Shown here one piece after another: positions 1-10,035 of a stretch of DNA of 64,000 nucleotides. Source of the DNA: Limnephilus marmoratus (lineage: Eukaryota > Arthropoda > Insecta > Trichoptera > Limnephilidae); the NCBI GenBank assembly GCA_917880885.1, contig OU862910.1:17310710-17374709 (forward strand), read 5' to 3'. The translations under genes were made by a program, and so were the position numbers. The notes under the pieces are model-generated. The model ran no database searches. It was not told where the DNA came from and was given only the letters and a program-made list of their open reading frames with translations. The stretch's first letter is position 1; every line of letters starts with the position of its first letter.

Positions 1-97
1 TAAAATATAAAATAAAAATATAATATATAAATGTAAGAAAGAAAAATAAAAAAATATTTTTTAGGAAAATACAAAATACAAAATCGAAGAAATCAAC
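1..97 (-). other. LINE-A 3' UTR (truncated by window edge)
   Basis: AT-rich sequence after the LINE-A stop codon. The end of the element and any poly(A) or microsatellite tail lie outside the window. Confidence 0.6.
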
Positions 98-3076
98 TCA
101 GACTACGTTTTTTAATAATTTTTCGGAATCTGTCCTACCTAAGTCTAATAACCATTTTGTAATTTTAGTACCGAAGGATGATAATTCACACAGTTTAAAT
201 TGAGAGGTGATTTTGTTGTATATTTTTGGTCCCAGGTATGAGAAAACTTTTTGATAAGCCGCAGTATTGCTTGTTGGAATAGAAAGGTCGTTTCTGCTCT
301 TACTTCTGGTTTGATGATTATGATCGACTGTTATCGTTTTGTTTATATTTTTGTGGACGCAGATTGTTATTTTTTTTATGTAACACTGTCGAACATCAAG
401 CACATTAAACTCCTTGAAGAGAGCGTCGCTCGAGTATCTGAAGGGTTTCTTCATAATGACGCGTAGAATGGATTTCTGTGCCTTCAGTAGCGGGTATAAT
501 ATTGTTAATCCTGTTCCACCCCATCCAATGCAACCGTAGGTTATGACGGAGTTACAGAGCCCGTAGTATATTTTTTTAATGTCTTGAGTTTTTATAATTT
601 CCCGCAATGCTATAAATATATAAATAAGCTTGCGCACTTTATTAGCTGTGTTTTCAATTTGTTGTTTCCATTTAAGGTGGTTATCCACTATTATACCTAA
701 ATATTTAATAGATTTAACACATTCAAGGGTTTCGCATTTACAAGTATGGTTATTATTTCCAAGGCTACACTTAATATTATGTATTGTGAGGTGATGAGGT
801 GTTTTGGGTTGACCTGCAAGGGTAGCGCTAAATGTGAGATATTTTGTTTTTTGTATGTTTAGTGTAAGCAAATTACTGTCCAGCCACTGTTTTACTCTGT
901 TTATACCTGTGTTCGCAAGGTGGTGTGTTTCTTTCCAATCATCTCCTTCAAACAAAATAACTGTATCGTCAGCGAACGTGATAATTTTGCCACCAATGTG
1001 TTGGTTACAAAGTTCGTTTATGTATATAATAAAGAGAAGGGGCCGAAGTGTACTTCCTTGTGGTACCCCAAAAGTGTATTTTAGTGAAGTGCTAATAGCC
1101 TCGTTAATTCTGGTTTGTTGAAATCTATTAGATATATAACTTTCTATCCATTGAAAAGCTTTTCCCTTTATTCCTATATTTCTAAGTATCTGTAAAAGAA
1201 TTTTATGAGATATTGTGTCAAATGCCTTGGCCAGGTCCAGGAAAAGGGCAATAGTTTTCTTGCCACGGTTCATATTCCCTGCAATAGTTTCCGTGAGACA
1301 TGCGATGGCATCATCCGTTCCCTTACCTGACCGAAAGCCGTATTGGTTTGGACTTAGAATGTTATGTTCCTCCACATATTCGTTTAACCTAGTTTTGAAA
1401 AGCTTTTCAATGACTTTGGATATCGCGCTTAAAAGTGATATTGGCCTATAGTTTTCTACAAGAGATTTAGGTCCACTTTTGTGAATTGGGACAATTATTG
1501 ATTTTTTAAAGTGATCATGAAATATTCCTGATGCAAAACTTAAGTTGTAAATATATGATAGCGGAGCAGAAATCTGATTTTTAATTTTTTTTAGTATTTG
1601 TGTATTTAGACTATCTGGACCCTTTGCATGTGTAGTATTAAGGCTGTTGATTATTTTTAAGACCTCTTCTACAGTAGTTGGTTTAATATCAAATGAAAAA
1701 GATTGTTCCTTTGTTTCGATTGTCGATGCTAAAGAGTCTTCCGTTTTCTGGGTTTCTAATAAATTTTTTTTTGCTAGATTTGACCCAACAGATGCAAAAT
1801 ATTGATTAGTATGACATGCAATTGATCGATTGTCAGTTATAATCAAATTTCCGGTATTTAATTCAGTTACAGATGTACTGGTATTTCTTTTACTTTTAGT
1901 TATGTCTCTGACAACATTCCACATGTTTTTGCTGGAATTATCCTTATCAAGTAGGAATTTATAATAACGCTCTTTACATTTGCGAATAACGGTTTTGCAA
2001 ATATTACGGTATCGGTAATAGTTTTGCTGTTTAGTATCGTTCAATGGGTCTCGTTTAGCTATTTTATGAAGGTGATTTCTTTTGTGTATAGATTTAACAA
2101 TGCCGTTGGTAATCCATGGGGTGAGATGTATTTTACTATATGGAATGCGTTTAGTTATTGTGTGTTTTGTTATGAATGTATTGATTTCATTAATAAAATA
2201 GTTTAGAGCATTGTTAACTTCAGTCTCTTTATAAACATATTCCCAATTTTTATTATTAAGATCATTTAATAAAGCCTCATAATCGATAATCTGTTTGTGA
2301 TTAATTTTATGTTTTTTGGGTGTTGAGTTTGGGATACTGATTGCAGTGGTGTAATGATCAGTGATTGTATTATGTATTACAAATGCATTTGAATTTGTTA
2401 TATTTCTGGTATATATATGATCCAAACATGAGCTTGAGCTACCTTGTACCCTAGTTGGAGAATTAATATTGGAAATAAAATTACTTTCAGCCATAGCACA
2501 TAAGTAGTCGTCGGACTGCCTATGCAATACTTCTCCTATAGTATTTATATTCATGTCCCCGATCAGTACATATTGTGCATAATCCTTAGTTTCTTTTAAC
2601 TCACCAATAAGATTTTCCAGGAAATCTTGGATGTCATTGAACGATGGTGATCGGTAGATAGCTAGGATACCTAAATTCTCATTAATGTTGATTTTTAAAC
2701 AATTACACTGATTTATGTTTATTTCTTGTACTAAGGAATTTAATGTGTTGTCGATATATACTACTACTCCGCTATTTTGGTTAATATGCGATGTTGTATG
2801 GTATTCGTTATAGCCTGAAATTTGTTTGGCTATGTATGAATCATTTAACCTGCATTCAGTGAGAATTAGTACATGGAACTTTACCACAGATTTTATTTCT
2901 TCCAAAAATATAAGAAAATCATCCAAGTTTCCCATCGTTCTAATATTTTGATGAACAATATTAATCCTATTTGATTCCCAATTAAATTGCATAATTTTGT
3001 TAATGTTTTCAAAAATTATTTCAGTATTTGGCACTATGATACTATCGATTTCGTGTTGAAGATCGTTTATTACCAT
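98..3076 (-). CDS. LINE-A ORF2: endonuclease/reverse transcriptase of a non-LTR retrotransposon
   Basis: A 992-codon uninterrupted frame. Residues 38-245 form an apurinic-like endonuclease domain: the NIR motif around N44, the catalytic E74 in LTECRL, YRSPS at 141-145, GDMN at 173-176 and a terminal TDH at 239-241. Residues 500-760 form the reverse transcriptase: NYRPISLLS at 542-550, the first catalytic Asp in LDLAKAFD (613-620), GVPQGS at 670-675 and FADD at 701-704. The C-terminal part carries KYLGIIVDNHLKW and a YGCIGWGG motif. Such proteins nick the target and copy their own RNA by target-primed reverse transcription. Length and order fit CR1/L2/Jockey-group elements; the clade is not resolved here. 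No stops or frameshifts are seen, so the copy may be young. The 3' UTR runs off the left window edge. The ATG overlaps the stop of an upstream frame as TAATG. Confidence 0.93.
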   Translation of the reverse strand: MVINDLQHEIDSIIVPNTEIIFENINKIMQFNWESNRINIVHQNIRTMGNLDDFLIFLEEIKSVVKFHVLILTECRLNDSYIAKQISGYNEYHTTSHINQNSGVVVYIDNTLNSLVQEININQCNCLKININENLGILAIYRSPSFNDIQDFLENLIGELKETKDYAQYVLIGDMNINTIGEVLHRQSDDYLCAMAESNFISNINSPTRVQGSSSSCLDHIYTRNITNSNAFVIHNTITDHYTTAISIPNSTPKKHKINHKQIIDYEALLNDLNNKNWEYVYKETEVNNALNYFINEINTFITKHTITKRIPYSKIHLTPWITNGIVKSIHKRNHLHKIAKRDPLNDTKQQNYYRYRNICKTVIRKCKERYYKFLLDKDNSSKNMWNVVRDITKSKRNTSTSVTELNTGNLIITDNRSIACHTNQYFASVGSNLAKKNLLETQKTEDSLASTIETKEQSFSFDIKPTTVEEVLKIINSLNTTHAKGPDSLNTQILKKIKNQISAPLSYIYNLSFASGIFHDHFKKSIIVPIHKSGPKSLVENYRPISLLSAISKVIEKLFKTRLNEYVEEHNILSPNQYGFRSGKGTDDAIACLTETIAGNMNRGKKTIALFLDLAKAFDTISHKILLQILRNIGIKGKAFQWIESYISNRFQQTRINEAISTSLKYTFGVPQGSTLRPLLFIIYINELCNQHIGGKIITFADDTVILFEGDDWKETHHLANTGINRVKQWLDSNLLTLNIQKTKYLTFSATLAGQPKTPHHLTIHNIKCSLGNNNHTCKCETLECVKSIKYLGIIVDNHLKWKQQIENTANKVRKLIYIFIALREIIKTQDIKKIYYGLCNSVITYGCIGWGGTGLTILYPLLKAQKSILRVIMKKPFRYSSDALFKEFNVLDVRQCYIKKITICVHKNINKTITVDHNHQTRSKSRNDLSIPTSNTAAYQKVFSYLGPKIYNKITSQFKLCELSSFGTKITKWLLDLGRTDSEKLLKNVV

Positions 3077-3438
3077 TAGAATTCAAAAATTAATTGTTGT
3101 TTTCTGGGTAAAGTTTTAAAACAGTATTTTATTATCATATCAAAACTTGTAGTACGAAATATGTAGCGACAAAACTGTAAACAAAATGATGTAGTTAGGA
3201 AAAATAAATAATATCTGAGTAAGAAATAATATCTGAAATAAAATCCAGGAAATAAATAACGTATGTAGTTAGTGTGTGGCATTTTCTCTTTCAAAAGACA
3301 GTAAAAAGTCGTATAAGTATGAAAAATAAGTAATATCTGGGTTATATAAAATATGTTGATTAGAGTTCTCTTTTGCCGAATTATTAGTAATATTACTAAT
3401 AAATCAATTAATAATCTTATAATAAGTGTAGTTACCAT
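3076..3438 (-). CDS. Hydrophobic upstream ORF overlapping LINE-A start (doubtful)
   Basis: A 120-codon frame whose TAA overlaps the LINE-A ATG by one base (TAATG), an arrangement known from some non-LTR elements that use termination-reinitiation. The product is rich in Leu, Ile, Phe and Tyr, with several membrane-like stretches and no zinc knuckle, coiled coil or RRM-like region, so it does not resemble a usual ORF1. AT-rich DNA gives such frames by chance. It may be only LINE-A 5' UTR. No function is proposed. Confidence 0.25.
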   Translation of the reverse strand: MVTTLIIRLLIDLLVILLIIRQKRTLINIFYITQILLIFHTYTTFYCLLKEKMPHTNYIRYLFPGFYFRYYFLLRYYLFFLTTSFCLQFCRYIFRTTSFDMIIKYCFKTLPRKQQLIFEF

Positions 3439-3610
3439 TCTAGAGAGAATAAATATTAAAATTAAAGTTAAAGTTAAAATTAGAATTAAAATTATTCCAG
3501 TACAAATAGGAGTTATGCAAAATCCTAGGTGTTCATATAATATAGTGCTGTTATGTAATAGAGTATGAAATGGCGATATAAAGCGGTAGTGAGTAGTTTT
3601 ATCACGATAA

Positions 3611-3751
3611 TTAGAATAAAGAGCAGGTAGTCAGAGCTTCGGTATAGCTTGTTCTGAATCTATTAATATAGAATTGATCAGAAACATTGTCAGATGTTTC
3701 TAGAATATGGCAAGGGTATTTTTTATTTACACATATCATCACTCCACCACC
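3611..3751 (-). pseudogene. Relic of a second LINE endonuclease domain
   Basis: Read on the minus strand, the frame begins GGGVMICVNKKYPCH and continues for 46 codons to a TAA at 3611-3613; a TAA also precedes it. The GGGVMI(Y/C)V pattern is typical of the middle of the AP-like endonuclease of non-LTR retrotransposons. It is not part of LINE-A, which has its own complete domain (SGVVVYIDN). It is interpreted as a short decayed fragment into or beside which LINE-A inserted. Confidence 0.5.
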
Positions 3752-6076
3752 TTAACACTTAAGAGATTAGGTATATTCTTTTTTTAGTACGGTAACAGTA
3801 GATTAGTAACACACTATAGTATCCTATACCTAAATACTAGCTTTTATCAAACACACCTTGTTAAATGTACATTCTCATTTTGTTATTATTGTAAACCCTC
3901 CCTACCCTGATACCTACCCTCCTCCCTACCTGCTACCCTCCTGTGTACTCCAGTGTAATGCTGTGTAACTTTTTATATACTTTTTATGAGAAAAAAGTTT
4001 TTGTTAAAGCGAAGTTGGATAATAAAGAATCATCTAATCTATTGGAGTAAAAACAAATAGAAATCAAACCGTAGTAAATGATTAGTGTAATCAGTAATTA
4101 CTATGGTAAAAAGGTTCCCAATACTGCGAAAAAAAAATTGCTTCGGTTTTCCACCGCAGGGATCGCGCATTAGAAAAAAAGCTTCTTGTTTATTTAAACC
4201 CGCTTCTGCGCAACAAGCGCCCGCGTGTCGTAGTAAAACGTGACTGCACATTCTATCCTCTACCCCCGACAACTTTAATAGAATGGCAATGGGGGGTATT
4301 TAATGAGCGCAAAACTAACTGAGGGTGTTGGCGGGGGTTGGGAGGTGGGAGGTGGTAATCGGGAGATTAACCTCATTTTAGGGTCACACTGAGATCCCGA
4401 GGCAGCCCCGACAGGTAATCTATGCAATGCGGCGCACGTCTTGCTCCGAATACTATATTTATGTACTCAAAGGGATAATTAATTAAGGCTCTACATTGAC
4501 TATATTCTTCAGACTATTATTCGAGGTAATCCGTTCAGATTTAATGTGTACCGGAATAATTTAAGCGTGGATTAAACATCTGCTAATAATGCTTCTCACA
4601 TAAATTCGTCGCCATACATACAAAATGGAATATTTTCCAAATATCGGAAGTATTGCCTTTGCTCATCCATGTTTTAATTAATAATAACGATGCCCATTTT
4701 TAATAATCTTGAATAATATAATTGAGTATCTATCTATTTATTGTTATACTATTTAATTAGAATTTGTAGTACTAGTAGTAGAATTAGTAGTACTCTTTTA
4801 ATTTTTTTTAAAGGTAATCAAAGTTAATGATGTTATTATTTAGTTCTGTACAGCTATTTTGGTGTTCAAATTTATTTAATGATCAAATCTACCACCACAG
4901 CCTTGAACGCCGAAACAGCTATCACAACAATAAAAATTAAAATACTTGAAGATAATGATAATTTGATTTACTTTAAATTAAAAAATATATTGAGTTACTT
5001 TATACACAGATTTACACACATTCTTAAAATTAGTCATTTTTACACTTTCAAAAAATTTCATCACAAATTTTTAGGTCAGTTGAATAGAACAGAAATATAT
5101 AAATCAAATAATACTCGGATTTATTTTTTGTGGCAGCTTTATTGAATAAATATTTTAATTACCATGTGGGTCGACTAAAAGTTACTAACTATTAGGTTTT
5201 TCGTATATTACTTTTATTTATGATTTTTTAAATCTGAGAAATATTGTGATTCATAAATTTGACATATTTTAAAATTAAAAAAAATAACATACGTTCATTG
5301 ATTGCCACAACAGGCAAAATCTTTAAAGCCGTTGTTCTGCATTATAATCAGTCAATTGCTAGCTAGTCATTTTTGCAGATTTTTTTTTAGAAGAAACGAA
5401 CTTGAAAAACTAATTGGTAAATTTCTTGTCCAATTGTAAAAAAAAGCATTGAAAAATACATTATGCAAAGCTATTTAAACAGATAAATAAACACAATAAC
5501 TAAACTCACTCTCTTTAGCCAATAGTGTTGAGAGGCATGTTCTAGTAATACTAAAAAAGAAAATAATATAATTAATATGCAGTTTCCTTTTTTGAACCAT
5601 TGTAAAATTATATGACTAAAAATCAAAGGATACTTAATACATCACTACATTATTTAATATTAAATAGTTTCCTAGCAATTGATGATAAACAAGACAAGGA
5701 GGAAAGACAAACAAATCTACTGCATAAATATTGTCTGAGTAAGATAGGTGCACTATCGTGCCAAGCAGACACAAGTGCAACAGATACATTGGGTAATTAG
5801 TTTGGGCGGAGAACAACAGGTCTGGGCGGGGGTAGTGCAGCACCCCCGCCCTACACTCAACACCCACCACCCACACTCCTCCCCCTCCCGGCCTTGGCAA
5901 GCGGGTAGCTATTAAGGGCGTTTCGAAATTTTATATTATATCTTGTGGTTTCTCCACTAAATTCGGTTGAAATTGCACCGATGAATGTGGAAGAATAAAA
6001 ACTTAGCGCATTTCAATACATGATACAGATGTATTCCTTGTGATGGTAGCAATCTAACCAAACCAATCCTTTTTAG
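3752..6076. other. No gene seen; AT-rich with GC-richer patches
   Basis: No coding region, RNA gene or clear repeat recognised. 3895-3955 is C/T-rich with repeated ctaccct-like words. 4130-4440 and 5810-5910 are GC-richer. The rest is AT-rich with short homopolymers. Confidence 0.6.
5824..5851. repeat. Perfect 10 bp GC hairpin
   Basis: GGGCGGGGGT at 5824-5833 is exactly complementary to ACCCCCGCCC at 5842-5851, with an 8-base loop. It is a very stable stem in an AT-rich neighbourhood and also a G-tract. No adjacent gene explains it. Confidence 0.75.
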
Positions 6077-6269
6077 GGTTTCATGCCAACTCAGAATCAA
6101 CTCAACTCAACACCTCTTTGAAAAGTCATTAAAAGTTATGAAAAAATGAGAAATAGCCCATGACCTAACATAACGTAACCAATTATTAAAAAAAAAAAAA
6201 TTCATCACTTTTAACGACTTTTCAGAGAAGGTGTTGAGGTGTTTTTTCATTCTGAGTTGTCCGGTCACC
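6077..6269. mobile_element. Foldback MITE family F, copy 1
   Basis: An imperfect palindrome of about 193 bp. The left part (ACTCAGAAT, AACACCTC, GAAAAGTCATTAAAAG) is mirrored by the right part (CTTTTAACGACTTTTC, GAGAAGGTGTTGAGG, TTCATTCTGAGTTGTCCGG). The same ends recur at 35543-35747 and 39987-40181. No transposase is encoded, so this is a non-autonomous DNA element. The superfamily is not assigned because the target duplication is unclear. Confidence 0.75.
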
Positions 6270-6878
6270 CCTTTTTAAAATATCTACTTTTCAACTATTA
6301 CTTGGTGGAACTATTTCGTGTTAATAAATAATGATAAAACCACTGAATCGTGACTATGCACGAGGATTTTAGAATAACCTTGCGGCCACTCCTTGCTAAA
6401 TAAAACGCTTATGGATCTCGATAAGATTTATGCCCGATCACCAAACAAGATCCGGTATACACAATTAAGCAATACTTACTGTTGTGTCTCGCGGCTTGAA
6501 CTCCATTCGGCGACGGTCACAGGTGTATCCAAAGGCGTACGATAAGATTGTTCGGTTATTAGAACCACGATAAAATTGAGTCATGAGACGAAAACACGGT
6601 TCACATGAAGCATTCGATGGAAGACGACGATATAATGCTTCACATTACACGCTTCCGATTGATAGAAATAACATTTCAACGTAGAGCGAAACGTCACGTT
6701 ACGATTTGTTACGATGGTTGTTAACAGACTAGCGATATTGCGGTACTTGGCTTAGTCCACCGCATAGGTAAGTACACTTAATGTGCGGAAGTCCAAAATC
6801 TGGATTCCTCCGATCTGCATGGTCAATTAGAACACAAATACGTATGAAATCCATCAGCGTTATGAAACAACCACTTTT
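6270..6878. other. No gene seen
   Basis: Mixed-composition sequence without a recognisable gene or repeat copy. Confidence 0.55.
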
Positions 6879-7160
6879 TAAAAACTTTATTGCACTTTTA
6901 TTTATCTCCAAACGGACTGGTTTCAGAAAATCGCGCCCTTCTTCTGACTAGAACATTTTTGCTTAAAATACCTACTGTTATTATCTATTTAAAATATCTT
7001 GTTAAAATTTAGATTTGTTTACTATTACACGTGGGAACGACATTAACAATTTAAGTACCTATAAATACCATACTTGCAAAAATGTACCAGTCTGAAGATG
7101 AATGCAATTGTCCGAAGCCGGTCCATTTGGAGAGAAATAAAAATGGAAAAAGTTTATTTT
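6879..7160. mobile_element. Inverted pair of ~80 bp arms (foldback element)
   Basis: The left arm 6879-6958 is the reverse complement, with mismatches, of the right arm 7076-7160. Shared words are TTTTATTT, CTCCAAA and GGAC(C/T)GG(C/T)TTC. The ~117 bp spacer has no ORF. Each arm carries the order [stem region]-GAA(A/G)CC-GTCC-TTTGGAG-AATAAAA, which resembles the repeat tails carrying hammerhead-like cores at 28.9 and 37.6 kb, but here the core bases are changed. Confidence 0.6.
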
Positions 7161-8615
7161 CTTATTATACAAAGTCATTAACGTATACTCATTTAAAGTT
7201 ATTCTATTTACCTATATTAAACAGCCACAGAATACCTACATGGTCAATTGTACCTTAGTTACAAGGGAAACAAGGTCGGTTCCTAAAATATTAATAAGCA
7301 GACCTGTTAAATAATAAATAAAAAAACATGTCATTTATTTATAATTAAACACACATTTAAAGTGCATTTTTCTGAATCTGATCACTGTACTAAAAATGTG
7401 TAATTTTAATATTTTCATTCGTAAATCTCATTGCACTTTGTGAAACGGTTCCAATTGGCTACAACGTCATTATGACGTAGAAACCACCAGTGGCTGGTAA
7501 GATGCTGTCACCAACGTTAACCGGCGTGACGTTAACGCCGCCGAATAAAAACAAACATGTCGTTTTGGCGGCAAATCGAAAATGACCCATCGTAAATCTT
7601 TACAGAAATTTTATTCGTTAACACAAAAATTTAATAAAAATACCTCCATAATTGTAATTTTGATCTTAATTTTGTCGAGACAAAAAAAGCGAAAATACCC
7701 TATTACCACAAACGTTTGCTTCCATAACTTGAACATTTAGAACCATAAAAACAGGAAGCAAGCAAAGATACACCCCTGCAATTCAGTAGCAGAGTTGTGG
7801 GGTAGTTAGTGGCGCACTAAGCCTTCTGACCACCACCCCTATACGACACGACCACCAGCGCAACCAACCTTTTAACTCCCGCAGAGGCAGTCAGAGGGTT
7901 GGGTGAGAGGGGATGTACATCGCATTTGATTCGTTTGAGGGACACATTGTAACTGACAGAGCTATTCAAAAAACCATCTACCCCTAACCCAACGTACCTA
8001 CATTACATTGGGACGTAGAGGATGTAATGAAAAGCATTTGTACCCTTTAAGGGATTTTATTTACTCTTGTTTATGGATCAGTAAATGGTATTGGTAGATA
8101 GCAAATAATTTATTAGCTAAAAATGATGATAAAATAGTAGATGTTATAGGAGGGAGTGAAGAAATGAAAGAAAGAGATGCCTGGATGCATTTTGTCGAAG
8201 CAGTGGACACCCAACCCAATTAGGATGAAAATTATGATGACGTACATGATTATGAAAAAATGACTGGCATATCGCCGGATTATCATTATAAGCTGTTTTA
8301 GTTTTGTTTTACTTAGGTTTGGATGGAAATTAATAAACTTATTTATATCATTTTTCATCATCACTCACTAGATGTAATCTGAAAACATTTTAGAAACCAA
8401 ATTTAGTAAAATAGGGCATTAGGGGCAAACCCCTTTATTTTATAGACTCTTCTGTTTGCGATTATTCAAGAAAATGGTTTGATAGGCAGTTTAAGTTGAT
8501 TTTAGCACAATAAAATTGCAAAAAATAAGTGGTTTTTTCTCTTTCCCGTAAAACGTGGAGTTGGCAAACTTATATCTAAATCGATGTGTGACATTATTTG
8601 TAATGTTCTTAATAA
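7161..8615. other. No gene seen
   Basis: AT-rich sequence with a GC-richer patch near 7740-7930. The ORF-like stretch at 8113-8364 on the minus strand is hydrophobic and AT-driven; I see no gene. Confidence 0.55.
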
Positions 8616-8988
8616 CGGTCTCCGTGGTAGAGAGATAAGGCTTTTCTTGTTTAAGACTAGCGATCCGGAGGTCACGGATTCAAATCCCGGTATGCGAAAG
8701 TAAATTTTATTTGATAGATTTATTTCAGAATTTAATTATTAAGAATAATGTAAGGCATATTTGCGGCATGTTCCAGAGTGGAAGATACTCTCAGTATTGC
8801 CCTGGTATAACACCACCAATTTAAATATAAACGTTGCTTGAAATGGCTTTAGCCGTTTTTGGTGACTAGATACGAATAACTAGGGACTTCCCCACCTTCA
8901 TCTTCACCTCAATTAGGGATGCCACGGTCTGAATGGCTTCAGGCGGTCGGGAGCAGTTGGGGTTCTTGTGCGATAATCACATAAAAAA
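8616..8988 (+). mobile_element. SINE-A copy 1, tRNA-headed
   Basis: The head shows Pol III internal promoter boxes: a box A-like TGGTAGAGAGATAAGG near 8625 and a box B-like GATTCAAATCC near 8680. The body follows with AGTGGAAGATACTCTCAGTA and CGTTGCTTGAAATGGC, ending in TTCTTGTGCGATAATCAC plus an A-rich tail. The same body occurs at 17548-17943 and 26588-26976 on the minus strand. The middle C/T-rich part is shorter here than in copy 2. The mobilising LINE is unknown. Confidence 0.8.
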
Positions 8989-9384
8989 AATCACCTACCT
9001 TTTCTACATTCTATTATTTGCTATCTTTGCTGTAATAGTACTTCTATGGATAAATTGAACAAAGCAATCCCATTCATGTATCTGAGAATATAAAAAAATG
9101 TATACACTATAACGTAAAATAAGACTTGTTTTATGCAAAAGCCCTAAGGGCAAAAATGGATACATTTATTAATATTATACGGAGGATTAGGATGGCGAAA
9201 TAAGAGTCAAATGAATATTTATTACTTTTGCCATTAATATTATAATATATATAATAGTCATGGAGGAAAAATAGTGAAAAAAATCTATATATAATATGCA
9301 AGTTTTTTAAAAACATTCTGTCCTGTTTACCTGTAGTGACCTGTCACGTAAGATAAAGCCCGTCTTAAAGTCTTAATTGTACAG
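8989..9384. other. No gene seen
   Basis: AT-rich. From about 9330 (GTGACCTGTCACGTAAG) it begins to resemble 63070-63090, so part may belong to the LINE tail that follows. Confidence 0.5.
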
Positions 9385-9465
9385 CGCCAGCGCCCTTGAG
9401 GAGAATTTTCTCAAAAAGGCGCTAAAAAATTATCCAATTATTAATAATTGACCTTATCTTTCATA
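9385..9465 (+). mobile_element. LINE 3' tail with short hairpin, copy 1
   Basis: GTACAGCGCC, then AGCGCCCTTGAGG, a TTTTCTCA stretch and GGCGCT, then AT-rich sequence ending in TTATTAATAATT. The same order is found at 63150-63240. GCGC words flank a short loop and can pair. It is read as the 3' terminus of a truncated LINE; the protein-coding part is not visible. Confidence 0.5.
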
Positions 9466-9959
9466 CTAGACGTCAATCACAAACTTATTAGTACTATTCG
9501 TTTATCCACGATAATTTCCATGAACGAATGAATTTCCACGATATTAATGAAAAAAAGAGTTTTTCAAACAATTTTCTGACGTTGACAAATATACCTGCAC
9601 TTAAAAGGAGAAGTTTCGATCAGATGTGAGACTCTCAGCCGATTACTGAATAAAAGGTTTGCCTGTTCAAAATGTTGAATTAGTAGAAGTGGACTTCTTT
9701 ACCCTGGTCTAGTGCTAGAGACCCCTGGGCTGAAGGGCTGATGCTTCCCCCAGCCTTTCAGGAGGGTCCCCTGGTCCCTAGGGCAGGTCACGGGGCAGTT
9801 TTAAGGAAAGCCTCACTGAGAAGGGTAAAAGACAAGATGAAATATTGAATCCAAGTGGACATTTTTATAGACCGGCTCAGAGTAAGATGTCTATAAAATA
9901 TAAATAAGTAGCTCTTCCACCTGAAAGGAAATAAAAGAAGTTCTTCGAATTGTAAAATA
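9466..9959. other. No gene seen; GC-rich block 9695-9840
   Basis: The block around 9695-9840 is GC-rich, with repeated CCCTGG/CCCCTGG words. It could be a decayed SINE head but lacks a convincing box B. Confidence 0.5.
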
Positions 9960-10035
9960 CCGCAGGGTTAACCAGAGCGGATGAACCGTCAAACAACTCG
10001 GTCTTGGCATACACTCCTTGTTCCACTTACGTTCA
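9960..10035 (-). mobile_element. Degenerate RTE-like LINE 3' fragment
   Basis: Similar in order to 42850-42945: GCAGG...AGAGCGGA, CCGTCAAACAA, then CGGTCTTGGCATACACTCCTTG and CGTTCATACA. That sequence codes for the C-terminus (NVCQDRDVW region) of the RTE-like element at 42827-43424. Too short and decayed to be functional. Confidence 0.55.

Noticed and set aside
6911..6950. Hammerhead candidate in the left foldback arm
   Set aside because: The core reads CAGAAGA rather than CTGANGA on the relevant strand.
7090..7125. CTGAAGATG...CCGAAGCCGGTCC as a third hammerhead
   Set aside because: The CUGANGA core fits but GAAA is GAAG, stem II is weak and stem I closing pair is mismatched. Kept only as a possible decayed relative.
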